A stretch of 64,000 nucleotides of DNA from positions 1,534,282 to 1,598,281 of the forward strand of contig NZ_JPZL01000001.1 of NCBI RefSeq assembly GCF_000759345.1. The letters run 5' to 3'. Below are positions 33,528-43,460 of this stretch, in pieces (position 1 is the stretch's first letter; every line of letters begins with the position of its first letter). Position numbers and translations under genes: made by a program. The stretch is from Litchfieldella xinjiangensis. Its GTDB lineage: Bacteria; Pseudomonadota; Gammaproteobacteria; Pseudomonadales; Halomonadaceae. The notes under the pieces were generated by a model that was not told the origin of the DNA, did not search any database, and was given only the letters and a program-made list of their open reading frames with translations.

Positions 33528-36305
33528 TCAGTGGGCCTCGTCCCAATTGGCGCCGCTCTCGGCTTCGACCACCAGCGGCACGCTGAGCGCGGCGGCGTGC
33601 TGCATGCGTGACTTGATCGCCTCAAGGAATGCCGTGACCTGTGTCTCCTTCACCTCGAAGACCAGTTCGTCATGGACCTGCATTACCATCCAGGCATCGA
33701 ACTCACCTTCCTGAAGCCAGGCGGCGACGTCGATCATCGCCAGCTTGATGATATCGGCGGCAGTGCCCTGCATCGGGGCGTTGATCGCGGTGCGCTCGGC
33801 GGCCTGGCGTCGGGCGTGGTTCTGGGCGCGAATTTCGGGCAGATAGAGCCGACGACCGAAGACGGTCTCCACGAAACCATCCTCGGCCGCCTGGGCACGG
33901 ATGCGATCCATGTAGCGCGCCACCCCGGGGTAGCGATCGAAGTAGCGATCGATGTAGGTCTGCGCCTGACTGCGCTCGATATGCAGCTGCTTGCCCAGGC
34001 CCCAGGCGCTCATGCCATAGATGAGGCCGAAGTTGATGGCCTTGGCGCTGCGCCGCTGATCGCCGCTGACCTTGTCCAACGGCACGCCGAACACCTCGGC
34101 GGCCGTCGCGGTATGAATGTCGCGGTTCTCGGCGAAGGCTTCGAGCAGGCCACTGTCTTCGGACAGATGCGCCATGATGCGCAATTCGATCTGAGAGTAG
34201 TCGGCCGCGACGATACGGTAGCCGGGGCGGGCCACGAACGCCTGACGGATCTTGCGGCCTTCCTCGGTACGGATGGGAATGTTCTGCAGGTTGGGATCCG
34301 AGGATGAGAGTCGCCCGGTCGCCGTCACCGCCTGGTGGTAGCTGGTATGCAGCCGCCCGGTGGCCTTGTTGACCAGGCGCGGCAACTTGTCGGTATAGGT
34401 CGACTTGAGCTTGGAGAGTCCACGATGCTCCATGATCACCTTGGGCAGCGGATAATCCAGCGCCAGCTCCTCGAGTACCGCCTCGGCCGTCGAGGGGGCA
34501 CCCTTGGGGGTCTTCTTGATCACTGGGATCTTCTGTTCCTCGAACAGGATCTCCCCGAGCTGCTTGGGCGAGCCGAGGTTGAACTCACGACCGGCCAGTT
34601 CGAAGGCCCGCGCCTCGAGCTCGCGGATACGCTCGTCGAGTTCGCGGCTTTGGGTATGCAGGCGCTCGGCATCGAGCGCCACGCCGGTGCGTTCCATTCC
34701 CGAAAGCACACGAATCAGCGGTCGCTCCAGCCTATCCAGCACTTCGGCCAGGCGGCCCTCGGCCTCGATGCGGGGCCTCAGCGCGCAGTGCAGTCGCAGC
34801 GTGACATCGACATCCTCACAGGCGTAAGGCACGGCCCGCTCGAACTCGATCTGGTTGAAGGTGAGCTGCTTGGCACCCTTGCCGGCAACCTCCTCGAAGC
34901 TGACGGTCTTCTGCCCCAGGTACTTGAGCGCCAGCGAGTCCATGTCATGGCGGGTGGCGGTGGAGTTGAGCACGTAGGATTCGAGCATGGTGTCGGTGAG
35001 CGGTCCGCGCACCTCGATACCGTAGTTGGCCAGTACCGATATGTCGTACTTGAGATTCTGGCCGATCTTGCCCCGCTCGGGATCCTCCAGCAACGGCTTG
35101 AGGGTCGCCAGTACGCTGGCCCGGTCGAGCTGATCGGGGACGTCGAGGTAATCGTGGGCCAGCGGCACATAGGCGGCCTCGCCAGGCTCGAGGGCCAGCC
35201 CGACCCCCACGATCTCGGCCTCCATGTAATTCAAGCTATTGGTCTCGAGGTCGAAGCAGAACGCTTCGCAGGCATCGAGTCGCGCCAGCCACTCATCCAG
35301 CGCGTCCTGGGTGAGGATCAGGTGGTTCTTGCATGCCGATACACTGGCCTCGGGAGCCTGGTCATCAATGCCACCGGCGGACGTAGTCGCCACGCCGGCA
35401 CCGCGAGCGACGTCATCCACCCCTTCGTCCTTGCCGGCGAGCAGTTCGGAGAGCCAGTTCTTGAATTCGAGCTCGGTGTAGAGCCGCTTGAGTGCCTCGC
35501 GATCGGGATGGGCGATATCGAGATCGTCGAGCCCCACCGGCAGTTCGCAATCGACCTTGATGGTCGCTAGCTGATAGGAGAGATAGGCCTGCTCGCGATG
35601 TTCCTCGAGCTTCTTGGGCATCGTCTTGGCACCACGAAACCCCAGCGTGGTCACCTTGTCGAGGTCGGCATAGATGGCGTCCAGCCCGCCGCCGATACCC
35701 TGCAGCAGACCCAGCGCCGTCTTCTCACCCACTCCCGGCACGCCGGGGATGTTATCGACCTTGTCGCCCATTAACGCCAGGAAGTCGATGATCAGCTCAG
35801 GCGGCAGGCCGAACTTGTTCTTGACCCCTTCGATATCGAGGATCTCATCCTTCATGGTGTTGATCAGCGTGATGTGGCCGTCGACCAGTTGCGCCATGTC
35901 CTTGTCGCCGGTGGAAATCACCACGTCACGCCCCGCCGCGGCGCCGCGTCGCGCCAAGGTGCCGATCACGTCATCGGCCTCGACCCCTTCGACGCACAGC
36001 AGCGGCAGCCCGAGCGCCCGCACGCAGGCATGCAGCGGTTCGACCTGGGAGCGCAGGTCGTCGGGCATCGGCGGGCGCTGCGCCTTGTAGTCCTCGAACA
36101 GTTCGTCGCGAAAGGTCTTGCCCTTGGCATCGAACACCACGGCCATGGGGCTGTCGGGGTAGTTCTTGACCAGGCTCTTGAGCATGTTCAATACGCCCTT
36201 GATGGCGCCGGTCGGCTGCCCCTGGGAGGTGGTCAGAGGCGGCAGGGCATGGAAGGCGCGATACAGATACGACGAGCCGTCGACGAGAACGATGGGTGCG
36301 GCCAT
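33528..36305 (-). CDS. polA: DNA polymerase I
   Basis: This 925-residue three-domain polymerase has an N-terminal 5' nuclease (about 1-290; GDKDMAQLV and the [13 protein letters not shown] helix-hairpin-helix), a 3'-5' exonuclease domain (about 325-520; [11 protein letters not shown] with the metal-binding Asp and Glu, and the later YACEDVDVT) and the polymerase (about 550-925; motif [14 protein letters not shown], motif [17 protein letters not shown], motif [12 protein letters not shown]). All exonuclease acidic residues seem kept. The start is the ATG at 36305, after GAGGAAA; a longer frame upstream is unsupported. It fills Okazaki gaps and repairs DNA. It is divergent from the DUF2782 gene. 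Confidence 0.98.
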   Translation of the reverse strand: MAAPIVLVDGSSYLYRAFHALPPLTTSQGQPTGAIKGVLNMLKSLVKNYPDSPMAVVFDAKGKTFRDELFEDYKAQRPPMPDDLRSQVEPLHACVRALGLPLLCVEGVEADDVIGTLARRGAAAGRDVVISTGDKDMAQLVDGHITLINTMKDEILDIEGVKNKFGLPPELIIDFLALMGDKVDNIPGVPGVGEKTALGLLQGIGGGLDAIYADLDKVTTLGFRGAKTMPKKLEEHREQAYLSYQLATIKVDCELPVGLDDLDIAHPDREALKRLYTELEFKNWLSELLAGKDEGVDDVARGAGVATTSAGGIDDQAPEASVSACKNHLILTQDALDEWLARLDACEAFCFDLETNSLNYMEAEIVGVGLALEPGEAAYVPLAHDYLDVPDQLDRASVLATLKPLLEDPERGKIGQNLKYDISVLANYGIEVRGPLTDTMLESYVLNSTATRHDMDSLALKYLGQKTVSFEEVAGKGAKQLTFNQIEFERAVPYACEDVDVTLRLHCALRPRIEAEGRLAEVLDRLERPLIRVLSGMERTGVALDAERLHTQSRELDERIRELEARAFELAGREFNLGSPKQLGEILFEEQKIPVIKKTPKGAPSTAEAVLEELALDYPLPKVIMEHRGLSKLKSTYTDKLPRLVNKATGRLHTSYHQAVTATGRLSSSDPNLQNIPIRTEEGRKIRQAFVARPGYRIVAADYSQIELRIMAHLSEDSGLLEAFAENRDIHTATAAEVFGVPLDKVSGDQRRSAKAINFGLIYGMSAWGLGKQLHIERSQAQTYIDRYFDRYPGVARYMDRIRAQAAEDGFVETVFGRRLYLPEIRAQNHARRQAAERTAINAPMQGTAADIIKLAMIDVAAWLQEGEFDAWMVMQVHDELVFEVKETQVTAFLEAIKSRMQHAAALSVPLVVEAESGANWDEAH

Positions 36306-36555
36306 GTCGGAGCGTTTCCTCAGAGTAATGCGAGATGGACACATGATACGCAGCATCGCCTGACACGTCAGGCCTTGGTCGCAGCGATGTGGTTTCGACC
36401 CATGCTTGGGAACATCATTCATGCAATGTTTGTCTTCTTAGCGAGCGGCTGGGCATCGCCCGGCGTCCGATTGCCCTGACGCCGAGAAATGACGCTAGTG
36501 CAGGTTGCGACCGGTCCGATACACTGCGGGTATCCGCATCGCTGGAGGGCACATC

Positions 36556-36837
36556 ATGAAGGCCACTGCGCATACCATTGCACTGATCCTGGGGGTCGTG
36601 ATGATTTCCGCGTCCGCCCCCACCCTGGCCCAACAGCAGGTCACGCCCAACATCACCGTGCGCCAGGAGGATAGCCAGACGCTGCGTGAGTATCGCGTCG
36701 ATGGAAAGCTTTACGCCATCGAGATCGAATCGCCCGATGGCTCCTCCTACCATCTGCTGGATACCCAGGGGGACGGCCACTTCGAGCGGCGCCAGGGCGA
36801 TCGCATTCCCATTCCCGACTGGGTATTGCGTCGCTGA
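36556..36837 (+). CDS. DUF2782 small secreted protein
   Basis: This 93-residue protein starts at the ATG at 36556, after GGAGGG. A signal peptide runs to about residue 26 (SAPTLAQQQ). The mature part (VRQEDSQTLREYRVDGKLYAIEIE...GSSYHLLDTQGDGHFERR) fits DUF2782, a family found next to polA and the APH-type thrB in pseudomonads and halomonads. Its role is unknown; a short beta-rich periplasmic domain is likely. The genomic context is conserved, but no functional link to either neighbour is established. Confidence 0.85.
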   Translation: MKATAHTIALILGVVMISASAPTLAQQQVTPNITVRQEDSQTLREYRVDGKLYAIEIESPDGSSYHLLDTQGDGHFERRQGDRIPIPDWVLRR

Positions 36838-36871
36838 CGCTTTGACGCCATGAGACACATGTGAGCGACGC

Positions 36872-36900
36872 TCTACACGCCCGGGTCAAGACGCTACAAT
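36872..36900 (+). promoter_or_regulatory. Promoter for thrB-speA
   Basis: TCTACA and TACAAT are separated by exactly 17 bases, with 4/6 and 5/6 matches to the consensus boxes. Transcription would start about 24 bases before the thrB ATG and leave just enough leader for the ribosome site. Confidence 0.5.
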
Positions 36901-36930
36901 AGCCGGCTTGGCAACCCGGGCGAGAGACAC

Positions 36931-37893
36931 ATGGCCGTATTCACTCCGCTGAGCGACGCACAGGTCGCCGCTTTTCTGCAACGCTTCGATGCCGGAGCGC
37001 TGTCACGCCTCGAGGGCGTCGCCAGCGGCACGGAGAACACCACCTACTTCGTGACGACCGATCAGCGCGAGCTGGTACTGACCCTGTTCGAACAGGGTGA
37101 GCACGAAGAGCTGCCCTTCTTCGTCGACCTGCTCGATTATCTCGACGAACATCGCCTGCCGGTGCCCGGCCCCCTGCACGATCGTGACGGCATCGCGCTA
37201 CAGAGCCTGGCCGACAAACCCGCGCTACTGTTTCCGAAGTTGCCCGGCACCTCGCCCAAGCAGCCCAACCTGACCCAGTGTCGTGCGCTGGGCGATGCAC
37301 TGGGCCACATGCATGCGGTATCGCGCCATTTCCACGGGCAGCGCCCCAACCCTCGCGACCTGCACTGGTTGGCGGCCATGCATCACCGTGTCCTGGCCTA
37401 TCTCTCGCCGGACGACCAGGCCCTGATGGCCGACGAGATCGATATCTATCAAAGCGTCTTCGGCGATGCGTCCGATCTCCCCCAGGGGGCACTGCATGGC
37501 GACCTGTTCCGTGACAACACCCTCTACGAGGGCGATCGCCTGGGCGGTATCATCGATTTCTACAACGGCTGTACCGGCGATTTGCTGTTCGACCTGGCCA
37601 TCGTCATCAACGACTGGGCCAGCCAATCCGACGGCCAGCTCGACCCGTCACGCCACGATGCCATCCTCGAGGCTTACCAGGCGCGCCGTGCCTTGACCGA
37701 CGCCGAGCGTGACGTCTGGCCGACCATGCTGCGCATGACCGCCCTGCGTTACTGGCTATCGCGCCTGCTGGTGGTCTATGTTGATCCACCGGCTCATGAT
37801 CTGACCCCCCACGATCCCGAGCAGTTTCGTACTATCCTGCTGGCACGTCTTGAGAACGGTGCCTTACCCATTCCCGATCGGAGCCATGCATGA
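36931..37893 (+). CDS. thrB: Homoserine kinase (APH/ThrB2 type)
   Basis: This 320-residue enzyme phosphorylates homoserine with ATP in threonine synthesis. It belongs to the aminoglycoside-phosphotransferase-like ThrB found in pseudomonads, not the GHMP kinase of E. coli. The catalytic loop is ALHGDLFRDNTLY with the HGD Asp and the downstream Asn, and the metal-binding Asp is in GGIIDFYNG. The N-terminal lobe has the ATP-loop GTENTTYFV. Length fits (about 316-320). Its stop overlaps the speA start (ATGA), which couples threonine and polyamine gene translation in this strain. Confidence 0.95.
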   Translation: MAVFTPLSDAQVAAFLQRFDAGALSRLEGVASGTENTTYFVTTDQRELVLTLFEQGEHEELPFFVDLLDYLDEHRLPVPGPLHDRDGIALQSLADKPALLFPKLPGTSPKQPNLTQCRALGDALGHMHAVSRHFHGQRPNPRDLHWLAAMHHRVLAYLSPDDQALMADEIDIYQSVFGDASDLPQGALHGDLFRDNTLYEGDRLGGIIDFYNGCTGDLLFDLAIVINDWASQSDGQLDPSRHDAILEAYQARRALTDAERDVWPTMLRMTALRYWLSRLLVVYVDPPAHDLTPHDPEQFRTILLARLENGALPIPDRSHA

Positions 37894-39791
37894 CCGTAAC
37901 CGCCGCCAACGCTCGCCGGACCTATAACATCGACCAGTGGGGCAGTGGCTACTTCGATGTCGATGACCACGGCCACGCCATGGTGCGACCGCTGGGCAGC
38001 GAAGTCGAAGGTCCCCTGCTTCCCCTCAGCGAACTCACCGACCAGATCCGCCAGGCCGGCCTGCGCCTGCCTGTACTGGTGCGTTTCACCGACATCCTGC
38101 ATGACCGCGTCGAGCATTTATGTGGCGCGTTCGATGCCGCCATGACCGAAGAGGAGTACCAGGGCGGTTACACGGCCGTCTATCCGATCAAGGTCAACCA
38201 GCAGCGGCGCGTGGTCGAAGAGATCCTAGCCACCCATGAGCGCGGTCGCGACCGTGTCGGGCTGGAGGCGGGCAGCAAGCCGGAGCTACTGGCGGTCCTC
38301 GCATTGTCGACCGACGGCCCCTCACTGATCGTGTGCAATGGCTACAAGGATCGCGAGTATGTCCGCCTGGCCCTGATGGGCGAGAAACTGGGGCATCGTG
38401 TCTATCTGGTCGTCGAGAAGTACTCCGAGCTCAATATCATTCTTGAAGAAGCCCGGAACCTGAACGTCACGCCACGTATCGGCCTGCGCGCCCGCCTGTC
38501 GTCGGTGGGCCGGGGCAAGTGGCAGGACACCGGAGGCGAGAAATCCAAGTTCGGCCTGACGGCGACTCAGCTCCTCGGGGTCGTCGAACGCCTGCGTGAG
38601 GCGGATGCCCTGGACAGCCTGCAATTGGTACATTTCCACCTCGGCTCGCAGATTGCCAATATCCGCGACATCCAGCGTGGACTCCGCGAATGCGCCCGTC
38701 TCTACCAGAGCCTGCGTGAACTGGGCGCGCCGGTGGATACCGTGGACGTCGGTGGTGGCCTCGGCATCGACTACGAAGGCACCCGCTCGCGCAGCGAATG
38801 TTCGATCAACTACTCGATGCGTGAGTACGCTAGTAACGTCGTGTGGGCGTTCCGTCAGGCCTGCGAGGCCGAGGGTATGCCCCATCCTCATCTGATTTCC
38901 GAATCCGGCCGGGCGTTGACCGCCCACCATGCCGTACTGATCACCAACGTGATCGGTGAAGAGCGCGCTCAGGATAAAGCGCCCGAGCGCCGCGTCGAGG
39001 ACGACCCGCAGATCGAGGAGCTGTGGCGCGTGCATGACCGCCTCGGAACCATGGAGGATCCACGCAGCCTGGTGGAGGCCTATCACGACCTGATCCAGGC
39101 CAATGCCGAGCTTCAGGATCGATTCGTCATGGGACTCGCCGGCCTCGCTGCGAGGGCCGAGGGCGAGGCGGTTTATTTCTCGGCATGCAATCGACTGCGC
39201 GAGCGACTCGACTCGCGCAATCGCGCCCATCGCGAAATCGTCGACGAGCTTGCCGAGAAGCTCGCCGACAAGTTGTTCGTGAACTTCTCGCTGTTTCAGT
39301 CGCTGCCCGATGTGTGGGGCATCAAGCAGATCTTCCCGGTGCTGCCGCTGACCGGTCTCGACCGGGAAACCACACGCCGGGGTTTGATCCAGGACATCAC
39401 CTGCGACTCCGATGGCCGCATCGACCGTTACGTGGATGGACAGGGTGTAGAAACCACCCTGCCGCTACCCGAATGGCGGGAGGATGAGGAAAAGCTGCTG
39501 GGCTTCTTCCTGGTCGGCGCCTACCAGGAAATCCTGGGTGACCTGCACAACCTGTTCGGCGATACCGACTCGGTGGATGCCGCCCTGGATAGCGAAGGAA
39601 ATTGGGTGCTGTCTCAGGCCATCCACGGCGATACGGTCGCCGATGTCCTGGATTACGTGAACTTCGACGCGGAAGTGCTGCGTAAGCGTCTCGCCGCCCA
39701 GCTCGGGGATAGCGCACTGAGCGAGGAAGAAAGAACGCTATTCCTCGATGACCTCTCGGCCGGCCTCGAGGGCTATACGTACCTGGAGTAG
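37890..39791 (+). CDS. speA: Biosynthetic arginine decarboxylase
   Basis: This 633-residue PLP enzyme of fold type III converts arginine to agmatine, the first step of the agmatine route to putrescine. The PLP lysine is Lys101 in AVYPIKVNQQRRVVEE; the phosphate-binding Gly-rich loop is VDVGGGLGIDYEG; a later block YFSACNRLRE precedes the C-terminal domain. The Cys of the decarboxylase active site falls in the DITCDSDG stretch, as in the family. Length matches (about 635-660). It is coupled to thrB by a four-base overlap and ends at a strong hairpin shared with the convergent FAH gene. Confidence 0.96.
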   Translation: MTVTAANARRTYNIDQWGSGYFDVDDHGHAMVRPLGSEVEGPLLPLSELTDQIRQAGLRLPVLVRFTDILHDRVEHLCGAFDAAMTEEEYQGGYTAVYPIKVNQQRRVVEEILATHERGRDRVGLEAGSKPELLAVLALSTDGPSLIVCNGYKDREYVRLALMGEKLGHRVYLVVEKYSELNIILEEARNLNVTPRIGLRARLSSVGRGKWQDTGGEKSKFGLTATQLLGVVERLREADALDSLQLVHFHLGSQIANIRDIQRGLRECARLYQSLRELGAPVDTVDVGGGLGIDYEGTRSRSECSINYSMREYASNVVWAFRQACEAEGMPHPHLISESGRALTAHHAVLITNVIGEERAQDKAPERRVEDDPQIEELWRVHDRLGTMEDPRSLVEAYHDLIQANAELQDRFVMGLAGLAARAEGEAVYFSACNRLRERLDSRNRAHREIVDELAEKLADKLFVNFSLFQSLPDVWGIKQIFPVLPLTGLDRETTRRGLIQDITCDSDGRIDRYVDGQGVETTLPLPEWREDEEKLLGFFLVGAYQEILGDLHNLFGDTDSVDAALDSEGNWVLSQAIHGDTVADVLDYVNFDAEVLRKRLAAQLGDSALSEEERTLFLDDLSAGLEGYTYLE

Positions 39792-39824
39792 CCCCCCACC
39801 TAAAGTGAGCGGATGCCCTTACGC

Positions 39825-39862
39825 AAGCGCCCCCTGTCACATCGCGACAGGGGGCGCTTTGC
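39825..39862. terminator. Bidirectional hairpin between speA and the FAH-family gene
   Basis: A perfect 14-bp GC-rich stem (39825-39838 with 39846-39859) with a 7-base loop lies between two convergent genes. The T run on the plus side is short and interrupted by G, and there is an A-bearing flank for the minus side, so it could end both transcripts, though imperfectly. Confidence 0.7.
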
Positions 39863-39877
39863 TTCTGGCCGATTGCG

Positions 39878-40543
39878 TTATTCGACGACGCGTGTGGTCA
39901 GGTCCAGGCCACCCGTGAGGGTGAAATGCAGTTCACTGCCCTTGGTGAGCTCACCGACCCCGGCAGGGGTGCCGGTCAGCACCACATCGCCTGGCAACAA
40001 GGTGAAGTGCCGCGACATTTCCGAGAGCAGCGACGCCACCGGGAAGATCATGTCGGACCCCTCGCCGCTCTGGCGACGCTCACCATCGATATCCAGCGTG
40101 AAGGTCAGTGCGCTCCAGTTGGGCACACGATCCAACGGCAGGAAGGCCGACAACGGACAGGCCCCATCGAAGCCCTTGGCAATCTCCCAGGGGTGCCCCT
40201 TTTCCTTGAGCTTCGACTGGACGTCGCGCAGCGTAAGATCCAACGCCACCCCGATGCCCACGACAGCCTCTTCGGCCTCGGTATCGGTGGCGTGAGTTAG
40301 CTTTTCGCCAATCAACAAGGCAAGCTCGGTCTCGAAGTGCACCGTTCCCTGCGAGAAAGGCGCATCGATAGGGGCATCGAGCGGCACGGCACAGGTCGAC
40401 GGCTTGATGAACAGCAGCGGCTCACTGGGAATCGGGTTGTCCAGCTCCTTGGCATGATCGATGTAGTTGCGCCCGACGCAGACGATCTTGCCGAGCGCAT
40501 GGGAATATTCCTGCCCATCGGTGAAGTGGGGTACAAAGCGCAT
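39878..40543 (-). CDS. Fumarylacetoacetate hydrolase family protein (YcgM-like acylpyruvase/decarboxylase)
   Basis: This 221-residue FAH-fold hydrolase acts on carbon-carbon bonds of 2,4-dioxo acids, or as an oxaloacetate decarboxylase, like human FAHD1 and E. coli YcgM. The metal-binding acidic residues lie in HFETELALLIG and the following VALDLTLRDVQ. The opening KIVCVGRNYIDHAKEL and the closing GDVVLTGTPAGVGEL are the family's substrate and cofactor loops. Length is normal (about 220). The precise substrate is unknown. It is a single gene, convergent with speA; upstream lies a 343-base gap before the siderophore receptor. Confidence 0.92.
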   Translation of the reverse strand: MRFVPHFTDGQEYSHALGKIVCVGRNYIDHAKELDNPIPSEPLLFIKPSTCAVPLDAPIDAPFSQGTVHFETELALLIGEKLTHATDTEAEEAVVGIGVALDLTLRDVQSKLKEKGHPWEIAKGFDGACPLSAFLPLDRVPNWSALTFTLDIDGERRQSGEGSDMIFPVASLLSEMSRHFTLLPGDVVLTGTPAGVGELTKGSELHFTLTGGLDLTTRVVE

Positions 40544-40886
40544 GGCAATGTCTCTCCTTGGAAAATGCGCGCCGGATGCGGCGACCAGCGCTAGAGTCTA
40601 CCGCAGCAGACACAACGATTTGTAGACTTCGCAGCGTTGCCCCGTTCACCTTCCCCTATCGAGGCTGCAAGTGCGCCCCGGGCTCGTATGCCAGGAAGGC
40701 CGGCCGCTACAGGAATAACCGAGTGATGCCGGCGTCAGAGCAAGAAAGCAAGCATCAAACGAGAAACAGTATCAATATTGTTCTCATGTAGATTGACTCT
40801 CCCTATCAAGCCTTACAGAATGCGGCATTCCTTTACTAAAAAGCATAAGTCGATCCACCCGGGATCTCCGATTCAAGGAGTCGAGC
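40544..40886. other. Intergenic region between the FAH gene and the TonB receptor
   Basis: These 343 bases have no gene that I can support. They become A/T-rich towards the receptor gene, unlike the surroundings. The one structured element is the inverted repeat at about 40761-40785. The minus-strand FAH promoter must lie at the left end, but I found no convincing boxes there. Confidence 0.6.
40761..40785. promoter_or_regulatory. Inverted repeat, candidate iron-regulator site before the TonB receptor
   Basis: Arms GAGAAACAGTAT and ATATTGTTCTC are complementary with one bulged base, centred about 114 bases before the receptor ATG. The inner part AACAGTATC-AATATTGTT is a 7/9 palindrome. It is not a textbook Fur box, so the regulator is uncertain; an AraC- or LysR-type site is also possible. 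Confidence 0.35.
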
Positions 40887-43046
40887 ATGGCTGACCACAA
40901 GAACACACAGCGAGCATCAGGGACACGCTGGCCACGCACCACAACTGCCCTGATGTGCTGCACGCCTCTTGTGGTCGTTTCCATGAGCGGCACTGCACAA
41001 GAGACAGGCAGCGACGGCGAGGAGCAGGAGGGGTATCGCCTGGCGCCCATTATCGTTAATGCGCAAGCTATCGCCGATGATAATGCGAACACTACCGTCG
41101 CACAGGAACTGTGGGTGGGTGGCAAGGTCGCGACCAGCATCCTCGATACCCCCGCTTCCGTATCGGTCATTACTGAAAAAGAGATGGAGCAACGGGACGC
41201 CAACACCACTGAGGAAGTCCTGCAATATACCCCAGGGGTCGTCACCGGCTACTACGGCTCCGATGACCGTAACGACTACTTCCAGATCCGCGGATTCCAG
41301 GCCACCACCTACCGCGACGGGATGACACTGGGCTCGATGCGTGATGTTCGTGAAGAGCCGTACGCTTATGAGCGTGTGGAGGTCTTGCGGGGCGCCAACT
41401 CTACCCTGTTTGGTCCGGCAGACCCAGGTGGCTCGGTCAACTTCGTGAGCAAGCGGCCGCGATTCGAATCGTTTGGCGAAGGGTACGTAGCTTATGGCTC
41501 ATCTGACCATAAAGAGGCCGGCCTTGATGTAGGCGATACGCTGAACGCCAGCGAAACGTTGGCCTATCGTTTTACTGGCAAGATCAAGGACAGCGAGCGC
41601 GAGTACGAATACTCGCGGGACGACGACGAGTTCTTCATGGGCGGCCTGACCTGGAAGCCGACGAACTATACCTCGGCGACGTTGATTCTGGACTATCTGA
41701 ACCGCGACAACACCCCGAACAGCGGCGGCTACCCATTCGACCGGGAATACGACCGCAGCCAGTTTTTTGGCGAGCCGGACTACAACTTTCACGATGTCGA
41801 GCGTACCAGCATGACCGGGCAGCTCACCCATGACTTCGATAATGGCCTGACGCTGTATGGAAACCTACGCTACAGCGATCTGACCGACGACTACGGTTAC
41901 GTCTATCTGACAGACAATGAGGCCCGTGTAGGCACGGCAGTAGAGCGTAATTACATCGGCGCGGACAGTGAAGTCCAGGAACTGATCGGCAACACCATTT
42001 TGCAATACGACGCCCGCTTCGATTGGGTCGACAGCAGCACACTGGCCGGAGTCGAGTATCGCGATGCATCGACTGAAGGTACTACTTACTACGAGTACGT
42101 TGAAGGAGGGTCGGTGCCTTCCATTGACGTCTCAAGCCCCGTATACAGCGGGGCTCCAGATAGCTTGAACGTTTACAAGATTGACGAACGGGACTACAAG
42201 ACCAAGTCGGTGTTCCTGCAGCAAAACCTGTCCTTCAGTGATAAATATATCGTTACGATGGGTGCACGCAACGACTCGTTGGATCTCGCCAGCAAAGGCA
42301 TCGATAGGGGCACTGCCTTCGATGACAGCGATGACTTTTTGGAAACCTCCGTCCGGGGCGCGCTGACCTATCGCATCACCGAGGAAGTGTCTTCCTATAT
42401 CAGCTATGTGGAATCTGTCGCGCCCCCCGAGATCGGTGTCACCCCCGAACGCGGTGAGCAGTACGAGATCGGCGTAAAATATGCTCCTTTCGGTATGAAT
42501 GCGCTGTTCTCGGCGGCGATCTATGACCTGACCAAAGAGAATGTCACTATCTCGGTCGTGCAGGGTACCAATATTGAGCAGCAAACGGTTGGCGAATCCC
42601 GTGTCCGTGGCCTGGATCTGGAAGCCAAGGCCGAGTTGACCGATAACCTGAGTCTGACCGGGGGCTATTCCTACATGGATTCGGAAGTAGAGCGCGGCAC
42701 GCTCTGGAATGGTGCTACCTACGTAGGGATCGAAGGGAATGAATTCACAACAACACCGAAACATACGGCGTCGCTCTGGGGCTACTATACCCTGCCAGAC
42801 ATGGACATGAGCTTCGGCCTGGGGGCCCGCTATACCGGTTCCTACTACTTTGATGCTTTCAATACCTCAAAGAGCGATGCGGCAACGCTCTTCGATGCCG
42901 CCTTCAGCTATGAATTCATTCAGAACACCGATCTGACCATCAATGTCAGCAATCTGCTCGACGAGCAGCACGTTGTCGGCTCGGCCACTTCGAATTACTA
43001 CAACCCGGGGCGTGAAATCGTGGCTAAAGTGAGCTATCGCTGGTAA
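40887..43046 (+). CDS. TonB-dependent siderophore receptor
   Basis: This 719-residue outer-membrane receptor starts at an ATG behind AAGGAG. A long signal sequence (hydrophobic part TALMCCTPLVVVSMSG) is followed by a probable TonB-box region, then the plug (about 80-200) with TPASVSVITEKEMEQR, DYFQIRGF and VEVLRGANSTLFGPADPGG. The 22-strand barrel ends in the FhuA/FoxA-like block RGLDLEAKAELTDNLSLTGGYSYM and a final aromatic residue (SYRW). It imports a ferric siderophore using TonB energy; which one is unknown. No siderophore biosynthesis or periplasmic carrier gene is adjacent. Its codons are more A/T-rich than the neighbours, hinting at acquisition. A strong terminator follows. Confidence 0.95.
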   Translation: MADHKNTQRASGTRWPRTTTALMCCTPLVVVSMSGTAQETGSDGEEQEGYRLAPIIVNAQAIADDNANTTVAQELWVGGKVATSILDTPASVSVITEKEMEQRDANTTEEVLQYTPGVVTGYYGSDDRNDYFQIRGFQATTYRDGMTLGSMRDVREEPYAYERVEVLRGANSTLFGPADPGGSVNFVSKRPRFESFGEGYVAYGSSDHKEAGLDVGDTLNASETLAYRFTGKIKDSEREYEYSRDDDEFFMGGLTWKPTNYTSATLILDYLNRDNTPNSGGYPFDREYDRSQFFGEPDYNFHDVERTSMTGQLTHDFDNGLTLYGNLRYSDLTDDYGYVYLTDNEARVGTAVERNYIGADSEVQELIGNTILQYDARFDWVDSSTLAGVEYRDASTEGTTYYEYVEGGSVPSIDVSSPVYSGAPDSLNVYKIDERDYKTKSVFLQQNLSFSDKYIVTMGARNDSLDLASKGIDRGTAFDDSDDFLETSVRGALTYRITEEVSSYISYVESVAPPEIGVTPERGEQYEIGVKYAPFGMNALFSAAIYDLTKENVTISVVQGTNIEQQTVGESRVRGLDLEAKAELTDNLSLTGGYSYMDSEVERGTLWNGATYVGIEGNEFTTTPKHTASLWGYYTLPDMDMSFGLGARYTGSYYFDAFNTSKSDAATLFDAAFSYEFIQNTDLTINVSNLLDEQHVVGSATSNYYNPGREIVAKVSYRW

Positions 43047-43093
43047 AGCGATGCCGCTGGCCACCTACCGCACAGGTCAACATGAAGCATGCT

Positions 43094-43125
43094 AGCCCTG
43101 CGAAAATCGCAGGGCTTTTCTTTTG
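43094..43125 (+). terminator. Intrinsic terminator of the TonB receptor gene
   Basis: A perfect 10-bp stem (AGCCCTGCGA with TCGCAGGGCT, AAA loop) is followed by TTTTCTTTTG, 47 bases after the stop codon. Confidence 0.93.
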
Positions 43126-43317
43126 TTTATTGCTCTCCGTCCCATCTGGACAAGATCGCCGAGTGTCACGCTTCAGTGCCGAACGTTAGATGAAGCCATA
43201 GCCAAGAGAGGCGGCGCCCCGAGCGCAAGCACAGCGAAGCCAGAAAAGGATTTAGCAACATCGGCGCCGGATATCAGGCTCTGGCACTGGGCTCCTGCCC
43301 GACAGAATGAAACAGAC

Positions 43318-43344
43318 AAAAAAAGCCCCGGCATGAGCCGGGGC
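43318..43344 (-). terminator. Minus-strand intrinsic terminator without an intact gene
   Basis: An 8-bp GC stem (GCCCCGGC with GCCGGGGC, ATGA loop) is followed leftwards by seven T on the minus strand (complement of 43318-43324). It lies 40 bases beyond the stop of the minus-strand remnant at 43385, so it probably once ended that gene. Confidence 0.8.
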
Positions 43345-43384
43345 GATATAGACAGCAATTATACGCAGGAAAAACTGTACCCAC

Positions 43385-43460
43385 CTACTCTGCCACATCG
43401 AAGCGCACCGCGACGTAACCTGTGTTAAAGAAACCTAATATGTGCACGTCATTAACAGTG
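43385..43460 (-). pseudogene. C-terminal remnant of an unidentified minus-strand gene
   Basis: Read leftwards, the frame gives NDVHILGFFNTGYVAVRFDVAE and then TAG, followed by a terminator at the normal distance. About 22-25 residues look like genuine coding sequence; nothing upstream continues it because the truncated permease begins there on the other strand. I do not recognise the family. The call relies on the terminator placement and the protein-like composition. Confidence 0.4.

Larger units (their letters stand above)
43047..43455. other. Gap after the receptor: two terminators and gene remnants
   Basis: These 409 bases contain the receptor terminator (43094-43125), an A/T-richer stretch without a gene, an opposing terminator (43318-43344) and a short minus-strand coding remnant (43385 to about 43460). 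No intact gene is present. The right end joins the truncated permease at about 43456. Confidence 0.6.

Noticed and set aside
34335..35570. 411-codon plus-strand frame inside polA
   Set aside because: It lies wholly opposite conserved polA domains. Its composition (Leu, Gly, Gln, His rich) is what high-G+C antisense frames look like, and it matches no family.
43126..43317. Insertion-sequence remnant after the TonB receptor
   Set aside because: No transposase motif, terminal inverted repeats or target duplication was recognised. The stretch is simply unassigned.
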